This document shows, piece after piece, positions 54,921 to 64,000 of a stretch of DNA of 64,000 nt. The notes beneath the pieces were generated by a model. That model made no database searches. It saw only the letters and a program-made list of their open reading frames with translations, and was not told the origin of the DNA. The position numbers were made by a program, and so were the translations under genes. Origin of the DNA: Acanthosepion esculentum (taxonomy: Eukaryota > Mollusca > Cephalopoda > Sepiida > Sepiidae). Location of the stretch: the NCBI GenBank assembly GCA_964036315.1, contig OZ038487.1:57356734-57420733 (forward strand), read 5' to 3'. Within the stretch, counting starts at the first letter, position 1; each line of letters begins with the position of its first letter.

Positions 54921-55917
54921 GATGCATTCTGAGCATCAGAGATAGAGTGATTATAGGTATAGTGCAGACAGAGGAATCAGCACTGACTGGTGACTCAGAT
55001 TCATACATCAATGCGTTTGAAGATAGCGCTGAGGTGTGAAGCTGACAGTCCCCCATGCAATGTTGGTTTCTATGTCCGTACTATCTATGTCTGGAACATT
55101 TGGACAATAAGAATTTAGCAGACAATCCTTGTCGGCTGGATTTAACAAAACTTAGTTGAGTATGGATTTGAAAGCTTCACTGTATAATTTTGCCGAGAAT
55201 CCGCGTCTATAAAATGCAATGTCTATCTATCTGTGCATGTGCGTGTAACACTTTTAACAGATAGTACATCGATCCTAGGCAGAGGGCCCAAGAATGACAG
55301 ACATGTCTATTTTCAAGAGAGTGGCATTTATTCAACGGTCTAAATCATTCCATTTGAATTAATAGTTGGCCGCCTTCCATGAACAATGTTTTAAAAATTT
55401 CTTTTATTCCACTTTCCGGCAATGAATTCATGAGATCTCGCTATTTTTCTCCTATGGACTCTATTCAACATAACAAAACAAGACATTTTTGTTTTGTAAA
55501 ATGTTATCTAGACATATTTCTTATTCTGCTATTCAAATTAAGTCTGTTAGTCGAATGACTTGGCAATGAGATTTTTTAAATACTCTTTTCAGGTCTGCTT
55601 GATTGACTATTAATGAGGTGATTTTTTTAAAAAGAAAAATATCCAAAACAAAGAATGAAACAGTCAATGAATATTCCGAATGTTTTTTCTTAAGTTTCAA
55701 CAACTACTGCTCAACATTACTTCCTATGCCATAAGTAAAAATTAGCCATGTTTGGCAACGAGCAGCAGGTGGTTCGTACAAAACTCTTAGCGGGCAATCA
55801 CGAGGTTTATGCCCGTCTGCTGTTTAAAAATCGATCAAGCGAGAACTCGTCTCGTGGTATTTAAAAACACAGTGATTACGTCTATCATCATTTTAATTGT
55901 TTATTACATTCTGTGCT
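54921..55917. other. unassigned sequence
   Basis: Only the weak repeat match at 55205-55300 (see 29613-29760). Confidence 0.35.
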
Positions 55918-56220
55918 GAATGTTGCCTCATATATGAAGTAACTTTCATCTGACTGCTCTGAAATGATAATCCTTACGATAAAGATATCTACTGCTTTCT
56001 CTATCGAATGTTAGCTGATATATGAAAAGGCTTTCTTCTGGCACCTCTGTCATAATAACCCGTTTGGTGAACATATCTAGACCATTTTCAACCAAATGCT
56101 ATCTGTTATATTAGAAGTGGTTTTCTTTTAGATTCTCTCTGCAATTATAATCCTTGTGATGATCTACTGCTTTTTATGTTCAATGCTACTTAGTATATGA
56201 AATGGCTTTACCATAATGAA
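55918..56220 (+). repeat. degenerate 88-bp tandem repeat, 3.4 units
   Basis: Units start at 55918, 56006, 56094 and 56181 (aatgttgcctcatatatga, aatgttagctgatatatga, aatgctatctgttatatta, aatgctacttagtatatga). Internal blocks ggctttcttctg, tctgncataataa and tctactgcttt are conserved. Not the 84-bp spacing of C2H2 fingers. Confidence 0.8.
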
Positions 56221-56514
56221 GTCACTAACCGATAGCAGCTTAAAAAGTCTAATCAACGATCAGAGTTCAAATTTCGGCCGAGTCTGTTACCTTCATGTTT
56301 GTACTAAAGCCTCTAGGGAAGATATTAATTTATCTATTTTTCTCCAAGGTATGGCGTACATAGCAGCGTAGAATTGACTCTTTATTCTTGTTTGACAATT
56401 AGTCTAAGAGAAGGTAAATCCTGAATTATATACCCTGGAGAAAGTAGCAAGTGATCTTCACACTGTTTTTCTCATGAATACATGGTAATTCGTAGTCAAT
56501 AAAGAAAATTGATT

Positions 56515-56580
56515 GATTTTTTTGTTTAACGGCATATCAACTCATGGGTTATTTAATGCCGAGATGCCAGGTAATTTCGG
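56515..56580 (-). mobile_element. repeat X/Y tail
   Basis: aacggcatatcaactcatgg and gttatttaatgccgag are the complement of the shared tail. 56221-56514 is unassigned. Confidence 0.6.
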
Positions 56581-56759
56581 AGTCTTCATTTCTCTTTTTT
56601 TTTTCAACATGGCCTGGCGTCTCAAGGGGAATTTTGCTAGTAATTTAGCCGCGAACATGATGTTGAAGATATCTTCCAGATTCATAATAATTCAAGATTA
56701 TATTAATTCCAGGGCATAACAGAAGGGATGTAAAAGAGGAAGTTACGTGTACAAGGACC

Positions 56760-58300
56760 AGCTAAGTATCAATAAAACAATATTGGAAGATATAAAAACA
56801 AGGAAAAGAAACTTATCGATAGCATAGATCGACTACAGAAAGGCGTTCGGCAGTGTACCACACTCATGCATAGAGAAGAGCCTAAAAATATACAGAGTAT
56901 GCCACATAACGATCAAATTCATAACGGGGATCATCGGAAACTGAAAGACTACACTAAATCTAAACGAAACAGACGGGTCATTAACATCGAGACCAACAAC
57001 ATCAAAAGTAGGATCTTCCAAGGAGATTCATTATCACCACTACTCTTCTGCCTTGCATTAGCGCCACTCAGCTGCCTACTGAACAAAACAAAGTACATTA
57101 GGATGTAGCCACGGATACAAGACAGAGAATGGCAAACTGAATCACCTATTTTATACTGATGATCTTAAAATGTTTACCAAGGATGACAACCAGTAGAAAA
57201 ACCTACACACCATTGTCAAAACCTTCAGTGAAGACATTAGTAGGATGAAGTTTCGGAATTGACAAATGTGCCAAAGCCACCTTCAAAGGCAGTAAACTAA
57301 CGAATAATTACGGATTTAGACCTTGATATCAACTACAAGATTAAGGAACTAAACCAAGATGATATACAAACACATAGGAATTAATGAAGGAGACAGAATA
57401 CAACATTCAATTATGAAGAAAAAAATCCGTAAAGAATATTATAGGAGAGCGTTTAACCAAATCAGGATGCATCACCTGAAATCAGATGTTGATAGGCTGT
57501 ATTTACCAAGAACTGTAGGAGGTTGAGATCTAATTCAACTTGAATTAACTCTAAAAAAAATACAACAATCGGATTGGAAGCATGTCTCACAAAGACCATT
57601 GACCCCCTCCTGCAAATAGCAAATCACTCCATCAACAAAGAAGCTGCACTCTTCAAAAACAGCTTAATATACTTGAAATCTGTTGTGGTAGGATCCACCT
57701 AATTTGCATAGTAGAGTACCGACGATATAAATATGGTTGGTGCCGGGAAGACAGGGAGGCGAATCAAGAGATCCAACTAGAGACTCTGCCCGACTGCGAC
57801 TTAGTCAACACATTCTCCAGGAACGGTCTTCCCAGAAATATACAAAAGACTATATGTAAATATTGTGTACACTTTCTTGTTTCAATTCATTTTATGCTAA
57901 GTACATTTTGTGTTTGCATTATTATTCCATGCATTAGTCAAGTTTCAACAAAATCCTACCAACAACAACAAAGAAAAGGAAGCGAATACCATCTATGTCA
58001 AACGAGTAAATCAGAAAGCAAAACAACTCGGTCAAATGAAATTACAACAAAACTGGGAGGACAAGGCGTTCGCATGGCAATTACATAAGAAGAACGAAAG
58101 AAGCAGATGTGGACCAACTGAAAGCGCATCAGTGGCTGAGGAGTACCGAGCTGAAAACTGAAACAAAAAGCCTGATTATCGCAACCGGATCGTATCACTG
58201 TCACGTAATCAATTATGGATGGAACTAAACCGAAATGCAGGACCAGCGGAAAATATGATGAAACGGTCGCACCATATTATCTCGGGATGTAGCTTGTGGG
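56760..58300 (+). mobile_element. R2/NeSL-like LINE polyprotein remnant
   Basis: Ordered RT blocks: DYRKAFGSVPHS (56831-56866; motif A, normally AFDSVPH, catalytic Asp changed to Gly), IKSRIFQGDSLSPLLFCLAL (57000-57060), LFYTDDLKMF (57148-57176; catalytic YxDD-type), KYIGINEGDRIQHSIMKKKI, YLPRTVGG (57505-57530). Then EANTIYVKRVNQKAKQLGQM, a QWLRSTELKTETKSL frame, and ETVA..HIISGC near 58265. The QGDSLSPLLFCLAL and ETVxHIxSxC blocks point to the R2/NeSL-type group, but the clade is inferred. Many stops; inactive. Confidence 0.75.
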
Positions 58301-58314
58301 AGGAATAGATGGAT

Positions 58315-58430
58315 TCATGCCTTTCCCAAAGGTATTTGATCCAAAATGAATGTAACGATCACGAGTGGGATTCGAATCCTGCTCCTTGATTTCTCATTTC
58401 GTTATCCATTAAACGATCGCAAAGATCAGT
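58315..58430 (-). mobile_element. tRNA-headed SINE, 5' half
   Basis: Minus strand: tttaatggataacg (A box), gcaggattcgaatcccac (a near-consensus B box with T-arm pairs), then ttacattcattttggatcaa and aaaggcatgaatccatc. A diverged family A copy. Confidence 0.75.
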
Positions 58431-58489
58431 AAATCCTAATTGTCCGTTACAATTTGCTAATATGCAGTTCATCTATATAAAGCAATGTA

Positions 58490-58760
58490 AATATTAATTC
58501 AAAGTATCTATATTCTTCTTCCGCTCTTTACGCCGGAAGGAGCCGTTGTGGCGCCGAAGTGCTGAGTTGTCCATCATTCTCCGCCATCTGTGGCGGTTGT
58601 GTGCCGCAGCCTGTGTCCTCGAGAATGGTTTCCTTGTGTTCTCATCATGTGATGTGTCCTGGGCTTTTAATCTGGCGGATTCCACCCATCTCCATGTTAG
58701 ATCACAGCCGATGTCCTCCATCTAGTTGGCTCGCCTCGGTCGCGAACATGTAGCTGTAGT
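58490..58760 (-). mobile_element. LINE C-terminal remnant
   Basis: A minus frame reads AAAHNRHRWRRMMDNSALRR, like the AxDRxxWR tail block of LINE polyproteins. Weak. Confidence 0.4.
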
Positions 58761-59409
58761 AGTTCATCTAAAGAACTCCTAGACGGTGAGCTACGGCGAG
58801 GAATTCCCAGTGGTCTCGTGTTAACACCACCCCCTCACATAAGTTTAGCCTGTCAGCTGAAACGCTTAACTGAGGCATGGCAAACTGGAGCCATCACGTG
58901 AGAGATTTAGGAGATGGTTGAAGACGAGTGATATTCGTCTACCCGAGGCTACAGTGTAGCAGACATCAAAGTTACTACTTCTATCTAGAGACCACCCCTG
59001 CTCACATATATTTTACACCGGAATTTTTATGCATATAATCAAATACACGTCCGACGATTACAGAATACATTCTGCTCAAGATAACATAAATGGTATGTCC
59101 GGCAGTTATCCAGTCATTTTGAATATCTCGTGAACAACCTTGAAGTAATTCGGCAACTAATCAGCGGGGACCTTACTGTATATGCATAAACAACCACTTT
59201 CCCATGAGTGTATTCAGTTGGCAGTGAGAATCCATTGAGTAAGTTTGCGTGTTGTGGGTCTTTCGCAAATCACAATGAATATGCATCAAGTTTTGTTTGA
59301 AACGTGAACCTGAATGAAGGCCTCCGGGGATAGAGGACTCCCAGGATGAACGATCCAGTGACCGAATCTCAAACAAATTTTTTGTACTGATGCTTCAAAT
59401 TTGGCCTGG
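58761..59409. other. unassigned sequence
   Basis: Nothing recognised. Confidence 0.35.
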
Positions 59410-59640
59410 GATCCATATGAAATTGATCCATGTTTCGCAAGGTCTTCAAAAATGCTTTGTTAGTCGAAAGCGCTCAGATCATTTGAACGTTTTTTCACAG
59501 TCTATGTCGAGAAAAGAAATCATTCGTACGAATGTAAGAAAAAATTAAATAAAAGGCTTAATCGCAGTGCCTTGTCAGTCGTCTTCAATGAAACTTGTAT
59601 AAAAGAGGAATTGCTGCACAAATACGTATATATTACTACG
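59410..59640 (+). mobile_element. Penelope-like element 3' UTR, copy 3
   Basis: ggtcttcaaaaatgc, gtcgaaagcgctcagatcat, ccttgtcagtcgtcttcaat, gaaacttgtataaaagagga and attgctgcacaaatac: the same order as the minus strand of 35195-35390. Confidence 0.65.
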
Positions 59641-59693
59641 AGCGTGAGCACATGTATTTGATTTGATATTTCTGTTTTTTAATGTCTACCGGC

Positions 59694-59793
59694 CTAGAGA
59701 TCGTGACACCATTTTAAATTTCGGAAGCTTCTTTGAAGCAGTTAAATCGGCATAAAGGTGTTAAAAATACATTAATGACTTTGAGATAGATAG

Positions 59794-59886
<93 letters not shown>

Positions 59887-60125
59887 TATGATTTTACAAG
59901 AATAGAAGACTGAGATATACATTCTATCGGTTAGTAACCGGCCGAAAACGTTAACATCATCTTTAGACCAGTCCAAGGCATATGCTTGGAGATAAAACTG
60001 CGCTAAGGCAGAATGAAGAGCCAACAAAAGAGGAAATTATCATGGTGACAAGACAGGTGCAGCTGTAGAATCATAAGCCGATCATTCTTAGAGCAAAGGT
60101 GCCTGCGCGCCGAAATGTTTTATAT
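59694..60125 (+). repeat. tandem duplication unit A
   Basis: Matches 60484-60935: ccattttaaatttcggaagc, ctttgaagcagttaaa, an SSR tract, cggttagtaaccggccgaaaac, catatgcttggagataaaac, gagccaacaaaagaggaaat, ggtgacaagacaggtgcagc. Contains (TA)n(GA)n at 59798-59885. Confidence 0.85.
59798..59885. repeat. (TA)n(GA)n compound microsatellite
   Basis: About 31 TA then 12 GA units; the other duplicate has only (GA)n at this point. Confidence 0.95.
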
Positions 60126-60299
60126 ATCTATAGGGTTGCTCAAGTCTTTGAGATTATTTGCAAGGACGAATAAGTCATGAACGAAGAGATTTCTTTTAGG
60201 AGAAATTAGAACAAATAATCTTGAGACTCTTCTTGGTGCATCTACTTAATGAATCCGCTCGGAAAATCGATGATTGCTTGGTCTGAAACGTTGACATAC

Positions 60300-60480
60300 A
60301 TACCAAAGCTACAAAACCCAGTCTGTCCTGCTCTTTACCTATAGCTGGGAGGAGGAGATGATTCATACCTTTCCCAAGTGTATTAGCACGTAAGTGAATG
60401 TAATGGATCCAACTGGAATTCGAAATCGGCTCTCCGATTCCTCAGACCGAGCCGCTATCCATTACTCCACCGTGCCTCCC
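60300..60480 (-). mobile_element. tRNA-headed SINE, family A, 5' half
   Basis: tccattactccaccgtgcct (head complement), attcgaaatcggctctccg, cacgtaagtgaatgtaatgg and the core complement ttacctatagctgggag. It lies between the two duplicate units. Confidence 0.85.
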
Positions 60481-60483
60481 AAT

Positions 60484-60571
60484 TAGAGATCATTGCACTC
60501 TTTTAAATTTGGGAAGCCGCTTTGAAGCGGTTAAAGCGGCATAAAGTGTTAAAAATAAATTAAAGGCTTTC

Positions 60572-60624
<53 letters not shown>

Positions 60625-61005
60625 AGACAGACAGACAGAGAAATAGAGAGAGATGAATGATTTTACAAGAATATTCATTAGAGAGTGATCTTCTATTCAG
60701 GATGTCCAACAATTCTCAGACTGAGACATACGTTCTGTCGGTTAGTAACCGGCCGAAAACGCCAACATCATCTTTACACCAGTCCAAAGCATATGCTTAG
60801 AGATAAAACTGCGCTAAGGCAGAATGATGAGCCAACAAAAGAGGAAATTCTCATGGTGACAAGACAGGTGCAGCTGTCGAAACATAAGCCGATCATTCTC
60901 AGAGCAAAGATGCCGACACAAAGAAATGTTTTTACGCTTATAAATAGAACTGGCTTTGATACAAGGCGAAACGAAAAGGTCGTTGGTAAGATTATGTCTT
61001 GCTAA
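60484..61005 (+). repeat. tandem duplication unit B with 106-residue frame
   Basis: Same order as unit A; (GA)n at 60571-60610. The frame 60685-61005 is open through RHTFCRLVTGRKRQHHLYTS, EPTKEEILMVTRQVQLSKHK and TQRNVFTLINRTGFDTRRNE, while unit A has stops in the same frame. No domain recognised; could be an old transposon protein. Confidence 0.75.
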
Positions 61006-61384
61006 TATTTAAAACATGAAAAATCTCGTGGCTTTTATCTGGACTCGAAACCTGTCCTATTCTCGGCTACCAGCAGATATCTTTTACATGTGCGAGGCGT
61101 ATAATAATCTCAATTGTTAATGAAGCAAAGGAATTATCAACAAAAATTATGTTGGTTTCCACACGTTTTAAAAGGATTTCTTTCTTTTATACATTACAGC
61201 TATATAACTGTTTTATTTCTCAGTATATCGTAGTATTATCGTTACAAGTCCGATATTATTTAACCTCTAACCAACAGTGCCATACGATTTTATGTTGTCT
61301 AAAATAAAACCCTAAAGTAATATTGAGGAATTGTGTCTTCAGTATCCATTTTTATAAATATTATTTTTGCTTTAATAACAAAAA
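61006..61384. other. unassigned sequence
   Basis: No feature recognised. Confidence 0.35.
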
Positions 61385-61542
61385 AGAAATTCCTTTAACG
61401 TTATACACACACACACACATATATATATATATATGGAGTGAGAGAGAGAGAGATGAATATGTATGTGTTCATATATATAAATATACACACAATACCTGAG
61501 TAATAATTCGTAGTCTAGTATCCTGACGCATAGCAAACAAGG

Positions 61543-61640
<98 letters not shown>
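61385..61640. repeat. CA, TA, GA, TG microsatellite cluster
   Basis: Short CA/TA/GA at 61403-61455, (TA)n at 61550-61603 and (TG)n at 61604-61637. 61641-62169 is unassigned. Confidence 0.9.
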
Positions 61641-62172
61641 GTGCGTGCGCGAGAGAGAGAGACAGACAGACATGGGTATAATAAGAAACTGATGTAATGG
61701 AATAACCTGCCACCCATATGAATGGCGGCACTATAGGTAGTAACCACCTATAAGTATCCGTTAGGACAGCGGACAGCAGAGTCGTGCTGGGATCTGCGAG
61801 AACTAGCGGATTTCCGATAGTAGCACGCACACAACTGTACTGACTTGCGACGACCGTGCGCATGACTATTACTTCCTTGCTCGTTGTACTGGTTTCTATT
61901 TATCCACCGTGTTTGTCCAGTCCATATTCCTATTAACACGGAATATAACAAAACATACATATACGCACATATATATTTCTTTCTCAGGTCTTACAAAAAC
62001 ACTGAGTTTCTTTTTCCAGGTTTTCAGATAAGACGTTTAGCCATCTTGTCACTATTTGTCGTATGAATAACTGAAAAAACGCTTTGAGTTATTCAGTTAG
62101 AAAGATAACAGTTGAAAACCATTTTGTGTCAGCCCCACAATCTCTTCCTCGCTGAGCAGTGGTGAGACAATA

Positions 62173-62310
62173 ATGATTATTCAGGCCTTCAGTAATGGTA
62201 CCAACATTCATACTGTGGCTTCCATCTTCAAAGTGCCATCAAGAGAAATGGGGAATAAGTGTCAAAAAGAGAGTAGAGTAGAGAGGAAAACTGGATCAGG
62301 AGGTCACAAG
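62173..62310 (+). mobile_element. Tc1/mariner-type HTH remnant
   Basis: Reads MIIQAFSNGTNIHTVASIFK, VPSREM and ESRVERKTGSGGHKR. This fits the N-terminal helix-turn-helix of Tc1/mariner/pogo-type transposases (RIIxAFxxGxSxxxVAxxFxVSRxTV..G.xxxKxxSG). No catalytic domain follows. Confidence 0.55.
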
Positions 62311-62438
62311 AGGGATCATCATTTCAACTTAGATTTAAATACATTCTCATTGTTCAAAGTAGAGTCCAGTTGTTTTATAAAAACCTGAGGATACAACGGT
62401 TCAAATCTTAATGTAAAAAATGGACAATTTTGCTGTCC

Positions 62439-62441
<3 letters not shown>

Positions 62442-62500
<59 letters not shown>
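62442..62500. repeat. (TA)n microsatellite
   Basis: About 29 TA units. 62501-62799 is unassigned. Confidence 0.95.
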
Positions 62501-62501
<1 letters not shown>

Positions 62502-62799
62502 TTAAATCGTATGCAGCACAGATAGTCTCCAATTATCTTGACTCGTTGTTTTCAGTGCATTCAGGCTGGCTGATGCTGCGAGTTCCCATCGTGTTCCACA
62601 AACTACGAATATCTATAAACAATGACGCCGGTGCCATCGAGGTTGGAGGAAATCCTCTTATCCGTTGGGGCCTGTTTGTTTGCTATCGTCGTTCAGTGAG
62701 TAGGCCGTCATCATAGATACAGACGCCCCCACACAAACGTACACGCACGCACACAGACACGTAGACATGTATATAGATGTGTGCGTAACGTAGTATTTA

Positions 62800-62965
62800 T
62801 CGGTGGGAAATATGGTGTCGACGTGCCGAGTTCAACTTCCATGCGAAATTCGCTGCGCTCCAGTCGCACAAATACCCCGGAGAAACGTATGAATCCATCT
62901 CTTATCATACCGGGTTGTGTAGCGTTGCTTGACGACCAGTTTAGGGGAAGGACACCTCTGAAATC
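62800..62965 (+). mobile_element. diverged SINE family A
   Basis: gccgagttcaacttccatgc (B box region), acaaataccccggagaaac and gtatgaatccatctctt follow family A order with heavy substitution. Confidence 0.5.
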
Positions 62966-63109
62966 CAAATCTGTTAGGTTTGGGACGCGAAACACCACAC
63001 CGTAAAAAGCTATTTGCCATAGAAAGCACATCAGCATAACCTAGCGTAGCATGACGATGGTCCTATACTCTAAGTGTATCTCAAATTAAATTAAACGGAT
63101 AACGTCCTA

Positions 63110-63110
<1 letters not shown>

Positions 63111-63207
<97 letters not shown>
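63111..63207. repeat. (CA)n(TA)n microsatellite
   Basis: About 38 CA units then about 11 TA units. Confidence 0.95.
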
Positions 63208-63299
63208 GTTATATATTTGAATAAAAAGATACACGAGGAAAAGCTATTCGTAACCGACACGTTTCATTCCTCTGAGAGAATTTATGTTCGAAATTACAA

Positions 63300-63430
63300 T
63301 TACCTGAAGAAGGCCAGACCGTACAACGGCCGATACGTCGTGAACATGGCAACACAGATGAGGAAAACAGTCCGAACAATGTAAATAGTGTAAATAATTA
63401 CAATACCTCATCTCAGGAACATAGATAAAT
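63300..63430 (+). repeat. dispersed repeat G, copy 4
   Basis: cctgaagaaggccagaccgt, acaacggccgatacgtcgtg, acacagatgaggaaaac and ccgaacaatgtaaatag. The gaaac of other copies is gatac here. Confidence 0.75.
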
Positions 63431-63445
63431 ATTTATCAAAGCAAT

Positions 63446-63789
63446 GTAGGACTTTTGTTGCACGTGTTTATATACAAAAGCGAGGATGTGATTGGTTTAT
63501 CAAAGCTTTTAAATTTTAGAACGTTCATGAATGTTCATCTGATAGTTGAAAGGTCAGTCAAAACATGTGGCGGTCACAAAGTGTCATAATTCAAAGTTTG
63601 GCAATAAGTAAGCCAGTAATAATCAAGAATCTTTTTTTTTTAGATGAATATAGATTAGATTATGATTAGATTGTATGTGTTGTATATCTTCAATAATGAA
63701 TGTTCTAAAATATAAAAACCTTGATAAACCAATGACATCCTCGATTTTGTATATAAACACATACAACAAAATAAATCCTACATTGCCTT
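63446..63789. repeat. long imperfect inverted repeat
   Basis: Arms of about 85-90 bp (63446-63528; 63702-63789) sharing caatgtagga, tgtttatatacaaaa, cgaggatgt, attggtttatcaa and ttttagaac. The spacer is about 173 bp. The right flank continues ccttgaaaaagtcc..ggacgaaac, a hairpin-gaaac motif. Confidence 0.8.
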
Positions 63790-63882
63790 GAAAAAGTCCC
63801 ACAGAGGACGAAACACAACGGCTAAGAATAGTTTTTCCTCTTCTATCATTTTGTTGCTCTACAGATACACTATCTAAAATTT

Positions 63883-63907
63883 TTATATATATATATATAT
63901 ATATATA
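63883..63907. repeat. (TA)n microsatellite
   Basis: About 12 TA units directly beside the hammerhead. Confidence 0.9.
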
Positions 63908-63909
63908 AT

Positions 63910-63952
63910 CCACAGACAGACTGTTTCGCTGTTTCACAGCTCATCAGTGTGG
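63910..63952 (-). ncRNA. type I hammerhead ribozyme, complete core
   Basis: Minus strand: stem I ccaca/tgtgg, core ctgatga (63947-63941), stem II gctg-tgaaa-cagc, core gaaa, stem III aca-gtc-tgt, C at 63915 before the cleavage point. Every conserved core base is present and all three stems pair. Confidence 0.85.
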
Positions 63953-64000
63953 CTAGACGTCCGGTTGCCTCTAGCTAGGATCGAAACCCGACTGAATTTG
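63910..64000 (-). mobile_element. second hammerhead SINE family, intact-looking copy (cut by window end)
   Basis: Minus strand: gggtttcgatcctagctag (B-box region), aggcaaccggacgtctag, then the hammerhead at 63952-63910. Upstream head lies outside the window. The 3' end stops at (TA)n. Confidence 0.8.

Overview
The window looks like repeat-dense intergenic or intronic DNA from a lophotrochozoan animal, most likely a cephalopod such as Octopus. The reasons are the density of (TA)n, (TATC)n, (CA)n and (GA)n tracts, several families of tRNA-headed SINEs, and fragments of L2-like and RTE-like LINEs, Penelope-like elements, Helitron, mariner and hAT-like elements. The species call is an inference. 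I found no host protein-coding gene I would defend; one 69-residue reading frame (36465-36674, minus) is listed as a weak exon candidate.

Layout. 0-6 kb: Helitron helicase remnant, a tRNA-headed SINE, a LINE tail with C2H2 fingers. 6-11 kb: microsatellites plus a tandem hammerhead-ribozyme (retrozyme-like) unit. 11.6-13.8 kb: a finger-bearing LINE next to a 1-kb compound satellite. 14-19 kb: L2-like LINE pieces, an LTR-like block, and a LINE interrupted by a SINE. 19-25 kb: a U1-like 5' end, LINE tails, and a composite SINE that contains a full-length 5S rRNA-like segment. 25-29 kb: LINE, tRNA-like unit, Penelope-like endonuclease, and a mariner whose empty site survives 1.3 kb away. 29-36 kb: SINEs, a TATC satellite, a second Penelope copy and a second retrozyme copy. 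36-45 kb: L2-like LINE split by a hAT-like MITE, two-armed repeats, and the 'X' SINE-like family. 45-51 kb: second 5S-containing SINE, a 1.1-kb polypurine tract, duplicated L2-like tails. 51-54 kb: a second hammerhead family, long palindromes and an RTE-like LINE. 55-64 kb: an 88-bp tandem repeat, an R2/NeSL-like LINE, a tandem segmental duplication, a long inverted repeat and an intact-looking hammerhead at the right edge.

The main result is small RNA-derived mobile DNA. Two unrelated tRNA-headed families carry hammerhead ribozymes. A third family joins tRNA-like, 5S-like and tRNA-like heads in series. Several SINE families share a central motif and swap 3' tails. Many of these units end exactly at (TA)n tracts, suggesting that element ends insert into, or seed, the microsatellites. 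Family and nesting statements come from comparing sequences within the window by eye; no alignment or database search was run.
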